35,599 nucleotides of DNA from Parcubacteria group bacterium Athens0714_12. GTDB taxonomy: Bacteria; Patescibacteriota; Patescibacteriia; UBA2591; VMGY01. The notes beneath the pieces were generated by a model that saw nothing but the letters and a program-made list of their open reading frames with translations, was not told where the DNA came from and did no database searches. The stretch lies in assembly GCA_007378955.1 (NCBI GenBank), contig VMGY01000006.1, positions 1 through 35,599 on the forward strand. Direction: 5' to 3'. Both the position numbers and the translations under genes were made by a program. Positions 29,518 through 35,599 of this stretch are shown here, in pieces. The first letter of the stretch is position 1; each line of letters begins with the position of its first letter.

Positions 29518-30205
29518 AACTTCAAAAAAATTTTCAACTGATTTTGGCAAAAAGGAAAAGGTATTAAATTATGCTTGCCAAACTTATCAATTGTCTCGAC
29601 CAAATAAAGTCGGTGCGGTAATGGCGTTAATAAGAGAATGCCAACCCAAAACAATCGACGAGTGGGAAAAATGGTATTTTGAAAAAGCATTTACTGAAAG
29701 TAAAGAACCCATAAAGATAACATCAGAAATTTTGGAAGAGTTGGGCGAGCGCTTGCATGAAAAAATTACCGGGGTTGTCATACCGGAATGGCAAGCTGCC
29801 TTCAGCGAATTATCACTACAAGATTGCAAAGATTATATTTATAACCTAACAATAAATCGTACTTACGATGGTTTTGTTCGTGAAAAATCTGTTGTCAACG
29901 ATGGGCTGGCAAAACATTTTCCAGAAGTAAAATTTATTGAGAGCGACAATGATCTTGATCATGCTGGTGATATAGATTATTTAGGATTTGTAGGCGAAAA
30001 AGCTTTTGGCATACAAATCAAACCAATAACTGCAAAAGCAAATTTTGGTAATTATTCCACATCCGAAAGGATGAAGGCAAACTTTCTTGATTTTGAGAAA
30101 AAATATCAAGGCAAGGTGTTTATTGTTTTTAGTTTAGACGGAGAAATTGAAAATAAAGAAGTGATTAAAAAAATTGAAGCAGAAATAAAAAGATTGAAAA
30201 AATAA
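29507..30205 (+). CDS. type II restriction endonuclease, possibly MjaI-like
   Basis: A 232-residue protein partnered with the upstream methyltransferase (11-nt overlap). The likely nuclease core is HAGDIDYLGFVGEKAFGIQIKP: an Asp (155/157) followed by Gln170-x-Lys172, a PD-(D/E)xK variant with Gln in place of Glu. The helical N-terminal part (QPKTIDEWEKWYFEKAF) recalls MjaI-type enzymes, which cut CTAG and are paired with m4C methyltransferases; this assignment is from memory of the family and is moderate. ATG 29507 is preferred over an upstream ATG at 29438 deep inside the methyltransferase gene. Confidence 0.75.
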   Translation: MKNKTSKKFSTDFGKKEKVLNYACQTYQLSRPNKVGAVMALIRECQPKTIDEWEKWYFEKAFTESKEPIKITSEILEELGERLHEKITGVVIPEWQAAFSELSLQDCKDYIYNLTINRTYDGFVREKSVVNDGLAKHFPEVKFIESDNDLDHAGDIDYLGFVGEKAFGIQIKPITAKANFGNYSTSERMKANFLDFEKKYQGKVFIVFSLDGEIENKEVIKKIEAEIKRLKK

Positions 30206-30227
30206 GGAGTTTTTGATTTTGGGCATT

Positions 30228-30329
30228 CACCTCTAACCCCTCTGCCCAAAATCCAAAACGGAAAAAATTTTAAAATTTTTTAAAACAATCTCGACTGCTA
30301 TCGGGAAAAAAAGGAATACATTAGCTAAC
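30228..30329. repeat. right inverted repeat flanking the restriction-modification genes
   Basis: Imperfect complement of 28021-28119; it includes GGAATACATTAGCTAAC at 30313-30329. It begins just after the endonuclease stop. Confidence 0.7.
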
Positions 30330-30330
30330 A

Positions 30331-30398
30331 CGGCATATCTGGTTACGGCTTTTTACAAAAGCCTCCGCCCAAATTGCTACGCAACTTCAGATATGCCG
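30331..30398. repeat. inverted repeat CGGCATATCTG/CAGATATGCCG
   Basis: Perfect 11-bp arms (30331-30341 and 30388-30398) with a 46-nt, partly self-pairing loop. It directly adjoins the right repeat of the restriction cassette and precedes the lipoprotein gene. It could be a separate MITE-like unit or the outer half of a larger one. Confidence 0.55.
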
Positions 30399-30420
30399 AT
30401 ACGTTGTGCAAAATAAATTT

Positions 30421-30861
30421 ATGAAACGAAAAATCATTTTGATTAGTTTTATTTTTTTATTGCTCTTTTCTTTAATCGGCTGCAAAAAAATAGAGCAAAA
30501 TAAAGTTTGTTTTAAAGATAATTGTTTTTATGTTGAGCTGGCAAAAACGCGCGCGGAACAAACGCGAGGGTTGATGCTTAGAAAAAATTTAGATTCAAAC
30601 AGGGGAATGCTCTTTATTTTTGAAGAAGAAAAAAATCATTCTTTCTGGATGAAAAATACTTTAATCACCTTGGACATCATTTGGCTGGATAAAGATAAAA
30701 AAGTTATTTTTATAAAAAAAGACGCTCAACCTTGCGGGACAGATAAATGCTTTACTATCACTCCTGACGACAAAGCGCTTTATGTTCTGGAATTAAACAG
30801 CGGCGCGGCGGATAAAATAGATTTGTCACTTGAAGACAAAATGACTTTTGACTTAAAATAA
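30421..30861 (+). CDS. DUF192 lipoprotein
   Basis: A 146-residue lipoprotein. The signal peptide ends in a lipobox (FSLIGC, acylated Cys at about residue 21), followed by a complete DUF192 domain: FYVELAKTRAEQTRGLMLRK, the GMLFIF strand, the FWMKNTLITLDIIWLD core and ALYVLELNSG near the end. DUF192 proteins are small beta-barrels of unknown biochemical role, often exported. I chose ATG 30421, which gives a clean signal peptide; an upstream GTG at 30406 would add five residues and lies next to a repeat. Confidence 0.92.
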   Translation: MKRKIILISFIFLLLFSLIGCKKIEQNKVCFKDNCFYVELAKTRAEQTRGLMLRKNLDSNRGMLFIFEEEKNHSFWMKNTLITLDIIWLDKDKKVIFIKKDAQPCGTDKCFTITPDDKALYVLELNSGAADKIDLSLEDKMTFDLK

Positions 30862-30897
30862 TTTGATTTAAAAACGAATAATTTGCCTCTCTTCCGC

Positions 30898-30926
30898 TTG
30901 ACAAGTCATTTCTAATAATATACAAT
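30898..30926 (+). promoter_or_regulatory. promoter of the abiE-type operon, with an overlapping palindrome
   Basis: TTGACA (30898-30903), a 17-bp spacer and TACAAT (30921-30926). The -10 end is only 11 nt from the ATG at 30938, so the mRNA is expected to be leaderless or nearly so. A palindrome with CTAAT...ATTAG ends (about 30912-30931) covers the -10 and would suit autorepression by the antitoxin. Confidence 0.65.
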
Positions 30927-30937
30927 ATTAGTATACT

Positions 30938-31585
30938 ATGAGAAACGAGTTTAATTCAAAAATTGAAAAGATTATTGCTTTAAGCAAGGGATTGCCCTAT
31001 TTTACTTTTGACGCTTTTTCTACGATTGAAAAAAATAAAACTTACCTCAAAATTCTTTTGTCCCGTTATGAAAAAAATAATAAATTGATTAGATTAAAAA
31101 AGGGGATTTATGTAAATAAAGAATACTTTGACCAAATCCAAAAAAATAATACTTTTAATTTTTATTCGGAATTTTTAAGCAATATTCTTTATCAGCCATC
31201 TTATTTAAGTTTAGATTATGTTCTTTATCAGCATAATCTTTTAACTGAACTACCGGTTAATTTTACTTCTATCAGCAAAAATAAAACCGCTGTCTTTTCC
31301 AATAAAATAGGGAATTTTATTTACCATAAAGTAAAAAACGAATTATTCTGCGGTTTTAAGATAATTAAAAATGGTGATTTTATTATTTCCAAAGCGAGCA
31401 AAGCTAAGGCTCTTTTTGATTTTCTTTACTTAAGAAAAAATATTTTAATCAATAAAAAAGCAGTTGAAGAATTAAGATTGAATTTAGGCGATTTTAACAA
31501 AGGTGATTTAAGGGAATTTAAAAAGTATCTTAAAATTGAAAAATCAAAAAAAATGAAAGAAATTTCTGGCTATCTTTTTAAATAA
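30938..31585 (+). CDS. AbiEi-like antitoxin (type IV TA system)
   Basis: A 215-residue protein. The N-terminal winged-helix region (about 1-65: FTFDAFSTIEKN, then LSRYEKNNKLIRLKKGIYVN) matches the AbiEi antitoxin domain. The C-terminal part (YLSLDYVLYQHNLL, then SKAKALFDFLYLRK) matches the larger AbiEi/transcriptional-regulator domain. In AbiE systems this protein represses its own promoter and neutralises the nucleotidyltransferase toxin. It is followed after 2 nt by the AbiEii-like gene. The nearly leaderless promoter and the palindrome at the -10 fit autoregulation. Confidence 0.85.
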   Translation: MRNEFNSKIEKIIALSKGLPYFTFDAFSTIEKNKTYLKILLSRYEKNNKLIRLKKGIYVNKEYFDQIQKNNTFNFYSEFLSNILYQPSYLSLDYVLYQHNLLTELPVNFTSISKNKTAVFSNKIGNFIYHKVKNELFCGFKIIKNGDFIISKASKAKALFDFLYLRKNILINKKAVEELRLNLGDFNKGDLREFKKYLKIEKSKKMKEISGYLFK

Positions 31586-31587
31586 TT

Positions 31588-32418
31588 ATGGAAACAATAA
31601 AAATATTTCTAAAAAATTTAATAAGCAAATCAACCGCGAAAAACAAACTTTTAAAAAGAAATTTAGCCAAAGAATATCTACAAATATTGGTTTTGGACTT
31701 TATTTATTCTCATCCAAAATACAGTCAGTTGGTTTTTTACGGTGGTTCCAGTCTCGCTCATTGTTTTGGCTTGCCACGGCTTTCCGAAGACCTTGATTTT
31801 ATTGATTTAAGAAAAAAAATAAATCTTCGGGAATTAGCCGCGGATTTAGAAATTTTTTTCAAAAAAAACACTGATTTGGATTTAATCGCCACTGTCCAAA
31901 AATTCAGAATATACTTAAAATTTCCGCTTCTTTGGGAATTAAAATTAAGCGAAAAAAACGAGTCAAACCTGCTTTTTTTAAAAATTGAGATTTTCAAAGG
32001 ATTTAATTTTTGCCGGAATTATAAAACTGAAATTATTCCTTTATTTAAATTCAACAAATCAATTTTGGTTAAAACTCTTGACCTGCCCAGTTTAATGGCG
32101 ACAAAAATCAGGGCCGTTTTATACCGAAAATGGGAAAAAACCGACAAAAAAGGAAATATTTTAATTAAAGTTAAGGGCAGGGATTATTTTGATTTAATGT
32201 GGTATTTACAAAAAGGAATTGAGCCGAATATTAAATGCATTGAAAAAATTAAAAACGTGAAAGAATTAAAAGAAAAACTTTTAAAAATTATTTCTAAAAT
32301 TGATTCAAAAAGCATTCAATTAGATTTAGAATCATTAATAGAAGATAAAAAATTCGTCAAAAACCTCGGTAAAAATATGAAAGAAATTTTAAAAAGAGAA
32401 ATAAAGACGGGGTTATAA
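31588..32418 (+). CDS. AbiEii-like nucleotidyltransferase toxin
   Basis: A 276-residue nucleotidyltransferase-fold protein. The active-site block FYGGSSLAHCFGLPRLSEDL, then DFIDL (GGSS at 52-55, Arg64, Ser66, Asp68, Asp70) is typical of AbiEii/AbiGii toxins (formerly DUF1814). A later Lys/Arg helix (TKIRAVLYRKWEKTDKKG) and GRDYFDLMWYL complete the family pattern. Such toxins modify tRNA or related substrates and provide phage-abortive defence or stability. It is cotranscribed with the antitoxin 2 nt upstream. Its position near a restriction-modification cassette suggests a small defence island. Confidence 0.88.
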   Translation: METIKIFLKNLISKSTAKNKLLKRNLAKEYLQILVLDFIYSHPKYSQLVFYGGSSLAHCFGLPRLSEDLDFIDLRKKINLRELAADLEIFFKKNTDLDLIATVQKFRIYLKFPLLWELKLSEKNESNLLFLKIEIFKGFNFCRNYKTEIIPLFKFNKSILVKTLDLPSLMATKIRAVLYRKWEKTDKKGNILIKVKGRDYFDLMWYLQKGIEPNIKCIEKIKNVKELKEKLLKIISKIDSKSIQLDLESLIEDKKFVKNLGKNMKEILKREIKTGL

Positions 32419-32431
32419 AATAGAAAGAAAA

Positions 32432-32461
32432 AGGCCGAAAAGTTTTAAAACTTTTCGGCCT
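32432..32461. terminator. 30-bp perfect palindrome after the toxin gene
   Basis: AGGCCGAAAAGTTT and its mirror form a perfect palindrome. On the plus strand it is followed by TAAAAATG rather than T's; on the minus strand it is followed by a T-run. It is thus a better terminator for transcription coming from the right, although it may also stop the toxin transcript. Confidence 0.6.
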
Positions 32462-32468
32462 AAAAATG

Positions 32469-32516
32469 ATTAACCCTGTCTTGAATCACCCTCTTTAACG
32501 GGCGAGCGCCGAAAAT
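32469..32516 (-). repeat. 48-bp exact copy of a clp gene segment
   Basis: Identical, in the same orientation, to 34142-34189 inside the Clp ATPase gene, where the minus strand encodes IFGARPLKRVIQDRVN. The surrounding bases differ, and no other Clp homology is seen here. It may be a relic of a lost clp copy, a recombination scar, or a segment whose plus-strand transcript would be antisense to clp mRNA. Confidence 0.85.
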
Positions 32517-32574
32517 CAATTTATCTCTTGATGATGAAATAATTTTTGATTTAGAATAAAATATTCCGTATTAT

Positions 32575-32603
32575 TTGACAAACATGATTATCCGTATTAA
32601 GTT
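32575..32603 (+). promoter_or_regulatory. possible promoter for ugd
   Basis: TTGACA (32575-32580) with a 17-bp spacer to TAAGTT (32598-32603), a weak -10. It lies about 60 nt before the ATG. Confidence 0.45.
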
Positions 32604-32663
32604 CTTATTATCTGAAAAGTTCTTTACAAACCATAAAACAAATAAAAAAGGAGGGTGATAAAA

Positions 32664-33959
32664 ATGAAAGTGTATATTATTGGTGTTGGTTATGTTGGTC
32701 TTGTCGCGGCGGCGTATTTAGCTGAACTCGGTCATAAAGTATGCGGAGTTGATATTAATCCGCAAAAAATCGAAATGCTCAAAAACGGAGAATCTCCGAT
32801 TTATGAACCGGGATTGAAAAAATTATTAAAAAAGAATATCGCTAAGAAAAAATTAATCTTCCGCGTTAACATTGACGAGGAGGTTAATAAATATGATTTA
32901 GCCATTATCGCCGTAGGAACGCCCGAACGGGAAAAAGACGGACAAGCAGATCTTTTTTATGTTGGTGAAACAGCCAAACAAATCGCCCAGCATGTAAATT
33001 TAAAAGAATTTATTGTAGTGGGAAAATCAACTGTTCCCATAGGAACAGCGCAACAAATAAGAGAATCTTTGGCCCACTATAATAAATCCGGCACAATATT
33101 TCATGTGGGTTCCAATCCGGAAACTCTTAGGGAAGGATGCGCTGTCCAAGATTTTATGAATCCGGACAGAATTATTATCGGGGGAGATGAAAAAGTGCGT
33201 AAAATTCTTTTGCGCCTTTATTCTAAAATTAAATGCCTGAAAATATTAACCGACACGGAAAGCGCCGAACTGACAAAACTCGCCTCAAATTTCATCCTCG
33301 CGGAAAGAATTTCCACCGCGAATATCCTTTCCCGGATATGCGATATGACGGGCGCTGACATTGAAAGGGTTATGGAAGGGGTTGGACTTGACGCCCGTAT
33401 CGGCCGGCATTTCTTAAAGGCAGGCGTGGGTTATGGCGGTTCATGTTTCCCTAAGGACACAAAAAGCATCCGTTCAATCGCTGAACATTACCGGCTTGAT
33501 ACAAATCTCTTTGACGCGGTAATTGAGATTAATGAAAGCCAAAAAAATTGGTTTATGAAAAAAGTGAAACAAATGGCGATATTAACTCTCAGAAAAAGAT
33601 TAATCGCTGTGTGGGGGTTGGCATTCAAACCAAATACCGATGATACCAGAGAAGCGCCGTCTGTAAAAATTATTCGCGAATTATTGGAAGAAAAAGCTCA
33701 GGTAAGAGTATATGACCCGGTGGCAAATTTAAAAAAAGAATTCGAGAATAACATTGTTCATTGTTCGGATATGTACGAGGCGGTTAAAGGAGCGGAAATC
33801 CTTTTAATTGTCACTGAATGGGACTGCTTTAAAGAAGCTGACTTAAAAAAAGTGAAATCATTAATGACCACTCCAAAAATCGTGGATGGCCGGAATATTT
33901 ACAACCCTTCTGATGTCAGGGCTCTCGGATTTATATACGCTTCAATGGGAAGACCTTAA
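32664..33959 (+). CDS. ugd: UDP-glucose 6-dehydrogenase
   Basis: This enzyme oxidises UDP-glucose to UDP-glucuronate with two NAD+. At 431 residues it has an N-terminal Rossmann domain with GVGYVG (7-12), VGKSTVPIGT, and the SNPETLREG block (Thr where Phe is usual). The central domain has Lys205 and Asn209, catalytic Cys261 in GVGYGGSCFPKD and Asp265. The C-terminal UDP-binding domain has WGLAFKPNTDDTREAPS. ATG 32664 is set by a strong Shine-Dalgarno (GGAGG, 8 nt before ATG); the GTG at 32655 lies inside that spacing. It is monocistronic, ending in a clear terminator. It is likely used for capsule or surface polysaccharide precursors. GDP-mannose dehydrogenase is a less likely alternative. 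Confidence 0.94.
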   Translation: MKVYIIGVGYVGLVAAAYLAELGHKVCGVDINPQKIEMLKNGESPIYEPGLKKLLKKNIAKKKLIFRVNIDEEVNKYDLAIIAVGTPEREKDGQADLFYVGETAKQIAQHVNLKEFIVVGKSTVPIGTAQQIRESLAHYNKSGTIFHVGSNPETLREGCAVQDFMNPDRIIIGGDEKVRKILLRLYSKIKCLKILTDTESAELTKLASNFILAERISTANILSRICDMTGADIERVMEGVGLDARIGRHFLKAGVGYGGSCFPKDTKSIRSIAEHYRLDTNLFDAVIEINESQKNWFMKKVKQMAILTLRKRLIAVWGLAFKPNTDDTREAPSVKIIRELLEEKAQVRVYDPVANLKKEFENNIVHCSDMYEAVKGAEILLIVTEWDCFKEADLKKVKSLMTTPKIVDGRNIYNPSDVRALGFIYASMGRP

Positions 33960-33966
33960 TAATTTT

Positions 33967-33996
33967 AAAAGCTCCGATGCAACATCGGAGCTTTTT
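33967..33996 (+). terminator. rho-independent terminator
   Basis: GCTCCGAT/ATCGGAGC, an 8-bp perfect stem with a 5-nt loop, extended by A/T pairs and followed by TTTTT. It lies directly after ugd and could also serve the convergent clp gene. Confidence 0.9.
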
Positions 33997-34036
33997 AATA
34001 TAAAAATTGCCTTTTTAATCTTAAATTCTTTTTAAA

Positions 34037-35599
34037 TCAAAGTTCTTTTCCCTTAACCACCCTAATCTCCCCGCCTTTTTCCAAAACAGCAATATCCCTT
34101 CTTTTAAGTTCGCCTTTTAAGAGATAATCCGCCAAAGAATTATTAACCCTGTCTTGAATCACCCTCTTTAACGGGCGAGCGCCGAAAATAGGGTCATAAC
34201 CCAATTCAACCAATTCTTCTATCGCTTCATCCGTGGCGCGCAAACTGATGCCTTTTTTATCCAATTGCTTTTGAAGTTTAATTAAAAGCAGATGGGCGAT
34301 TTGTTTTATTTCTTCTTTAATTAAAGGCTTAAAAACTATTATTTCATCAAAACGATTTAAAAATTCAGGCAGAAAATAAGATTTCAATTCTTGATTTAGG
34401 AGGTCTTTTTTTATTTCAATAATATCTTTATTATTTCTGATTTCTTCTTGGATAAAATTAGAGCAGGCGTTAGAAGTGCCGATTAAAATAATATTGGTAA
34501 AATCAACTGTTTTGCCGGAGCTGTCGGTTAATCGGCCGTCTTCCATTACTTGCAAAAATAAATTTAAAATATCAGGATGAGCTTTTTCAATTTCATCAAG
34601 CAGGAGCAGGGAAAAGGGTTGTTTTTTTACCGCTTCGGTTAAATAGCCGCCCATCTCCGAACCACGATAGCTGATGGGCGCGCCGAGCATCCGGTCAATT
34701 GAAGATTTTTCCTGGTATTCGCTCATATCTAAACGAATCATATTTTTTTCAGAGCCGAAATAAATTTCGCCGATGGCTTTTGCCAATTCCGTCTTTCCCA
34801 CGCCAGTCGGGCCTAAAAATAATAAATTGGCAATCGGCCTCTTTAATTCCCTTAATTCCGTTCTCGCTCTTCTCAAGGCGGCGCTGACCGCTATTACTGC
34901 TTCTTCCTGGCCAATAATTCTTTGGTGGATTCTTTTTTCCAAATTAAGCAATTTTTCACTTTCTTTTTCCGTAATTTTAGTCAAAGGAATTTTTGTTTTT
35001 CTTGAAACCAAATAAGCGGCATCTTCTTCTTTAATTAAAGAGTTCTTGCCTTTTGCCTGATTAACATAAACCGAAGCCTCTTCTAAAAGCGAAATTCCTT
35101 TTTCCGGCAAATTCTGGTCTGGCAAATAACGGGAAGTTAATTCCACTATCTGCTCAATCGCTTTATAAGAAAAATAAATCTGATGGCGCGCTTCTAAAGC
35201 GCCGACCTTTGATTCCAATATCTGAATCGCCTGATTTTTTTTCGGCTCTTCTATAACGTTTTTTTCTAAAAAATTGCCTAAAGCGGAATTTTTTAAAACT
35301 CTCTGGTAATCGGCTGCTGAGCAAGTGCTGAATAAAATTAAATATTTATTATTCAAATAAGAATAAATAATATCAGCGACATCAAGTTCGCCGCTCCTGC
35401 TTTTTACTCCCACGATATTGGAAATATCTTCAATAAATAAAATAATATTTCCCGCTCTGGCAACTTCATTGATTATCGCCTTTAATTTTGTTTCAATGGT
35501 CGTGCTTTCGCCGCCTGCCAAACTGCCTATATCCAAACTAATTAAACGTTTGTCTTTTAAAATTTCCGGCACTTCTTCTTCCACCATTAATTGGGCGAT
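34037..35599 (-). CDS. clpC: Clp/Hsp100 AAA+ ATPase (ClpC/ClpB type), 5' end outside the window
   Basis: The C-terminal about 520 residues of a two-ring AAA+ unfoldase; the frame remains open to the right edge. The end of AAA-1 is present, with an atypical Walker B (IILFIEDISN). AAA-2 has Walker A GPTGVGKT, Walker B LLLLDEIEKAHPD, sensor 1 IILIGTSNA and the C-terminal YDPIFGARPLKRVIQ sensor-2 motif. The linker between the rings is short, without the long ClpB coiled coil, favouring ClpC/ClpA. A clear (I/L)GF ClpP-binding loop is not visible, however, so partnership with ClpP is unsure. Forty-eight bases of the sensor-2 region are duplicated at 32469-32516. Confidence 0.9.
   Translation of the reverse strand: MAQLMVEEEVPEILKDKRLISLDIGSLAGGESTTIETKLKAIINEVARAGNIILFIEDISNIVGVKSRSGELDVADIIYSYLNNKYLILFSTCSAADYQRVLKNSALGNFLEKNVIEEPKKNQAIQILESKVGALEARHQIYFSYKAIEQIVELTSRYLPDQNLPEKGISLLEEASVYVNQAKGKNSLIKEEDAAYLVSRKTKIPLTKITEKESEKLLNLEKRIHQRIIGQEEAVIAVSAALRRARTELRELKRPIANLLFLGPTGVGKTELAKAIGEIYFGSEKNMIRLDMSEYQEKSSIDRMLGAPISYRGSEMGGYLTEAVKKQPFSLLLLDEIEKAHPDILNLFLQVMEDGRLTDSSGKTVDFTNIILIGTSNACSNFIQEEIRNNKDIIEIKKDLLNQELKSYFLPEFLNRFDEIIVFKPLIKEEIKQIAHLLLIKLQKQLDKKGISLRATDEAIEELVELGYDPIFGARPLKRVIQDRVNNSLADYLLKGELKRRDIAVLEKGGEIRVVKGKEL

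Overview
The window looks like a chromosomal stretch of a Candidate Phyla Radiation (Patescibacteria, Parcubacteria-like) bacterium. The reasons are the AT-rich, lysine/isoleucine-rich genes, the short intergenic gaps, few Shine-Dalgarno sites, the gene set (bactofilin, SIMPL protein, lamin-tail surface protein, type IV pilin-like protein, GH57 and GT5 enzymes, YebC, RuvC) and CPR-style serine recombinases next to tRNA genes. The standard genetic code fits: TGA acts as a stop and no gene contains in-frame TGA. The assignment is inference; there is no rRNA or taxonomic marker here.

Layout. 1-2000: a compact serine-recombinase element (E1) abutting tRNA-Leu(TAG), with scrambled recombinase debris on its left. 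2100-7030: a membrane protein, a SIMPL protein, a large anchored lamin-tail/PKD surface protein and a pilin-like protein. 7050-7325: a MITE-like repeat. 7350-10100: thioredoxin-like protein, RNase HII, methyltransferase and TyrRS in a tight plus-strand run. 10200-18960 (minus strand): yebC, ruvC, then an alpha-glucan cluster (GlgA, GH57, APH-like kinase, GT4, second GlgA, GalT). 19100-20140: a PGI/PMI-type sugar isomerase.

20150-26400 is an accessory zone. It holds palindromes, a recombinase remnant, an orphan 96-aa gene, an IS481-type insertion sequence, an intact recombinase element (E2) at tRNA-Ala(CGC), a truncated Cys-rich gene absent from simple ATG-based calls, and a deleted recombinase element (E3) at tRNA-Arg(CCT). 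26500-28000: a 48-aa gene, bactofilin, a perfect CIRCE-like inverted repeat and a diacylglycerol-kinase-like protein. 28000-30400: a restriction-modification pair inside roughly 100-bp inverted repeats; the methyltransferase carries an SNase-like C-terminal domain. 30400-32420: a DUF192 lipoprotein and an AbiE-type toxin-antitoxin pair. 32430-35599: UDP-glucose dehydrogenase and the 3' part of a Clp/Hsp100 ATPase; 48 bp of that Clp gene are duplicated exactly in the intergenic region upstream of ugd.

The most notable signal is the recombinase elements. E1, E2 and E3 each encode only a large serine recombinase, and each recombinase reading frame runs into the 3' end of an antisense tRNA gene, in the same frame in all three cases. 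E1 and E2 are bounded by perfect inverted repeats (98 and 81 bp) made of the recombinase's own 3' coding end; E3 keeps a decayed version. This looks like a minimal tRNA-end-targeting serine-recombinase element with terminal inverted repeats, and it has restructured much of this window.
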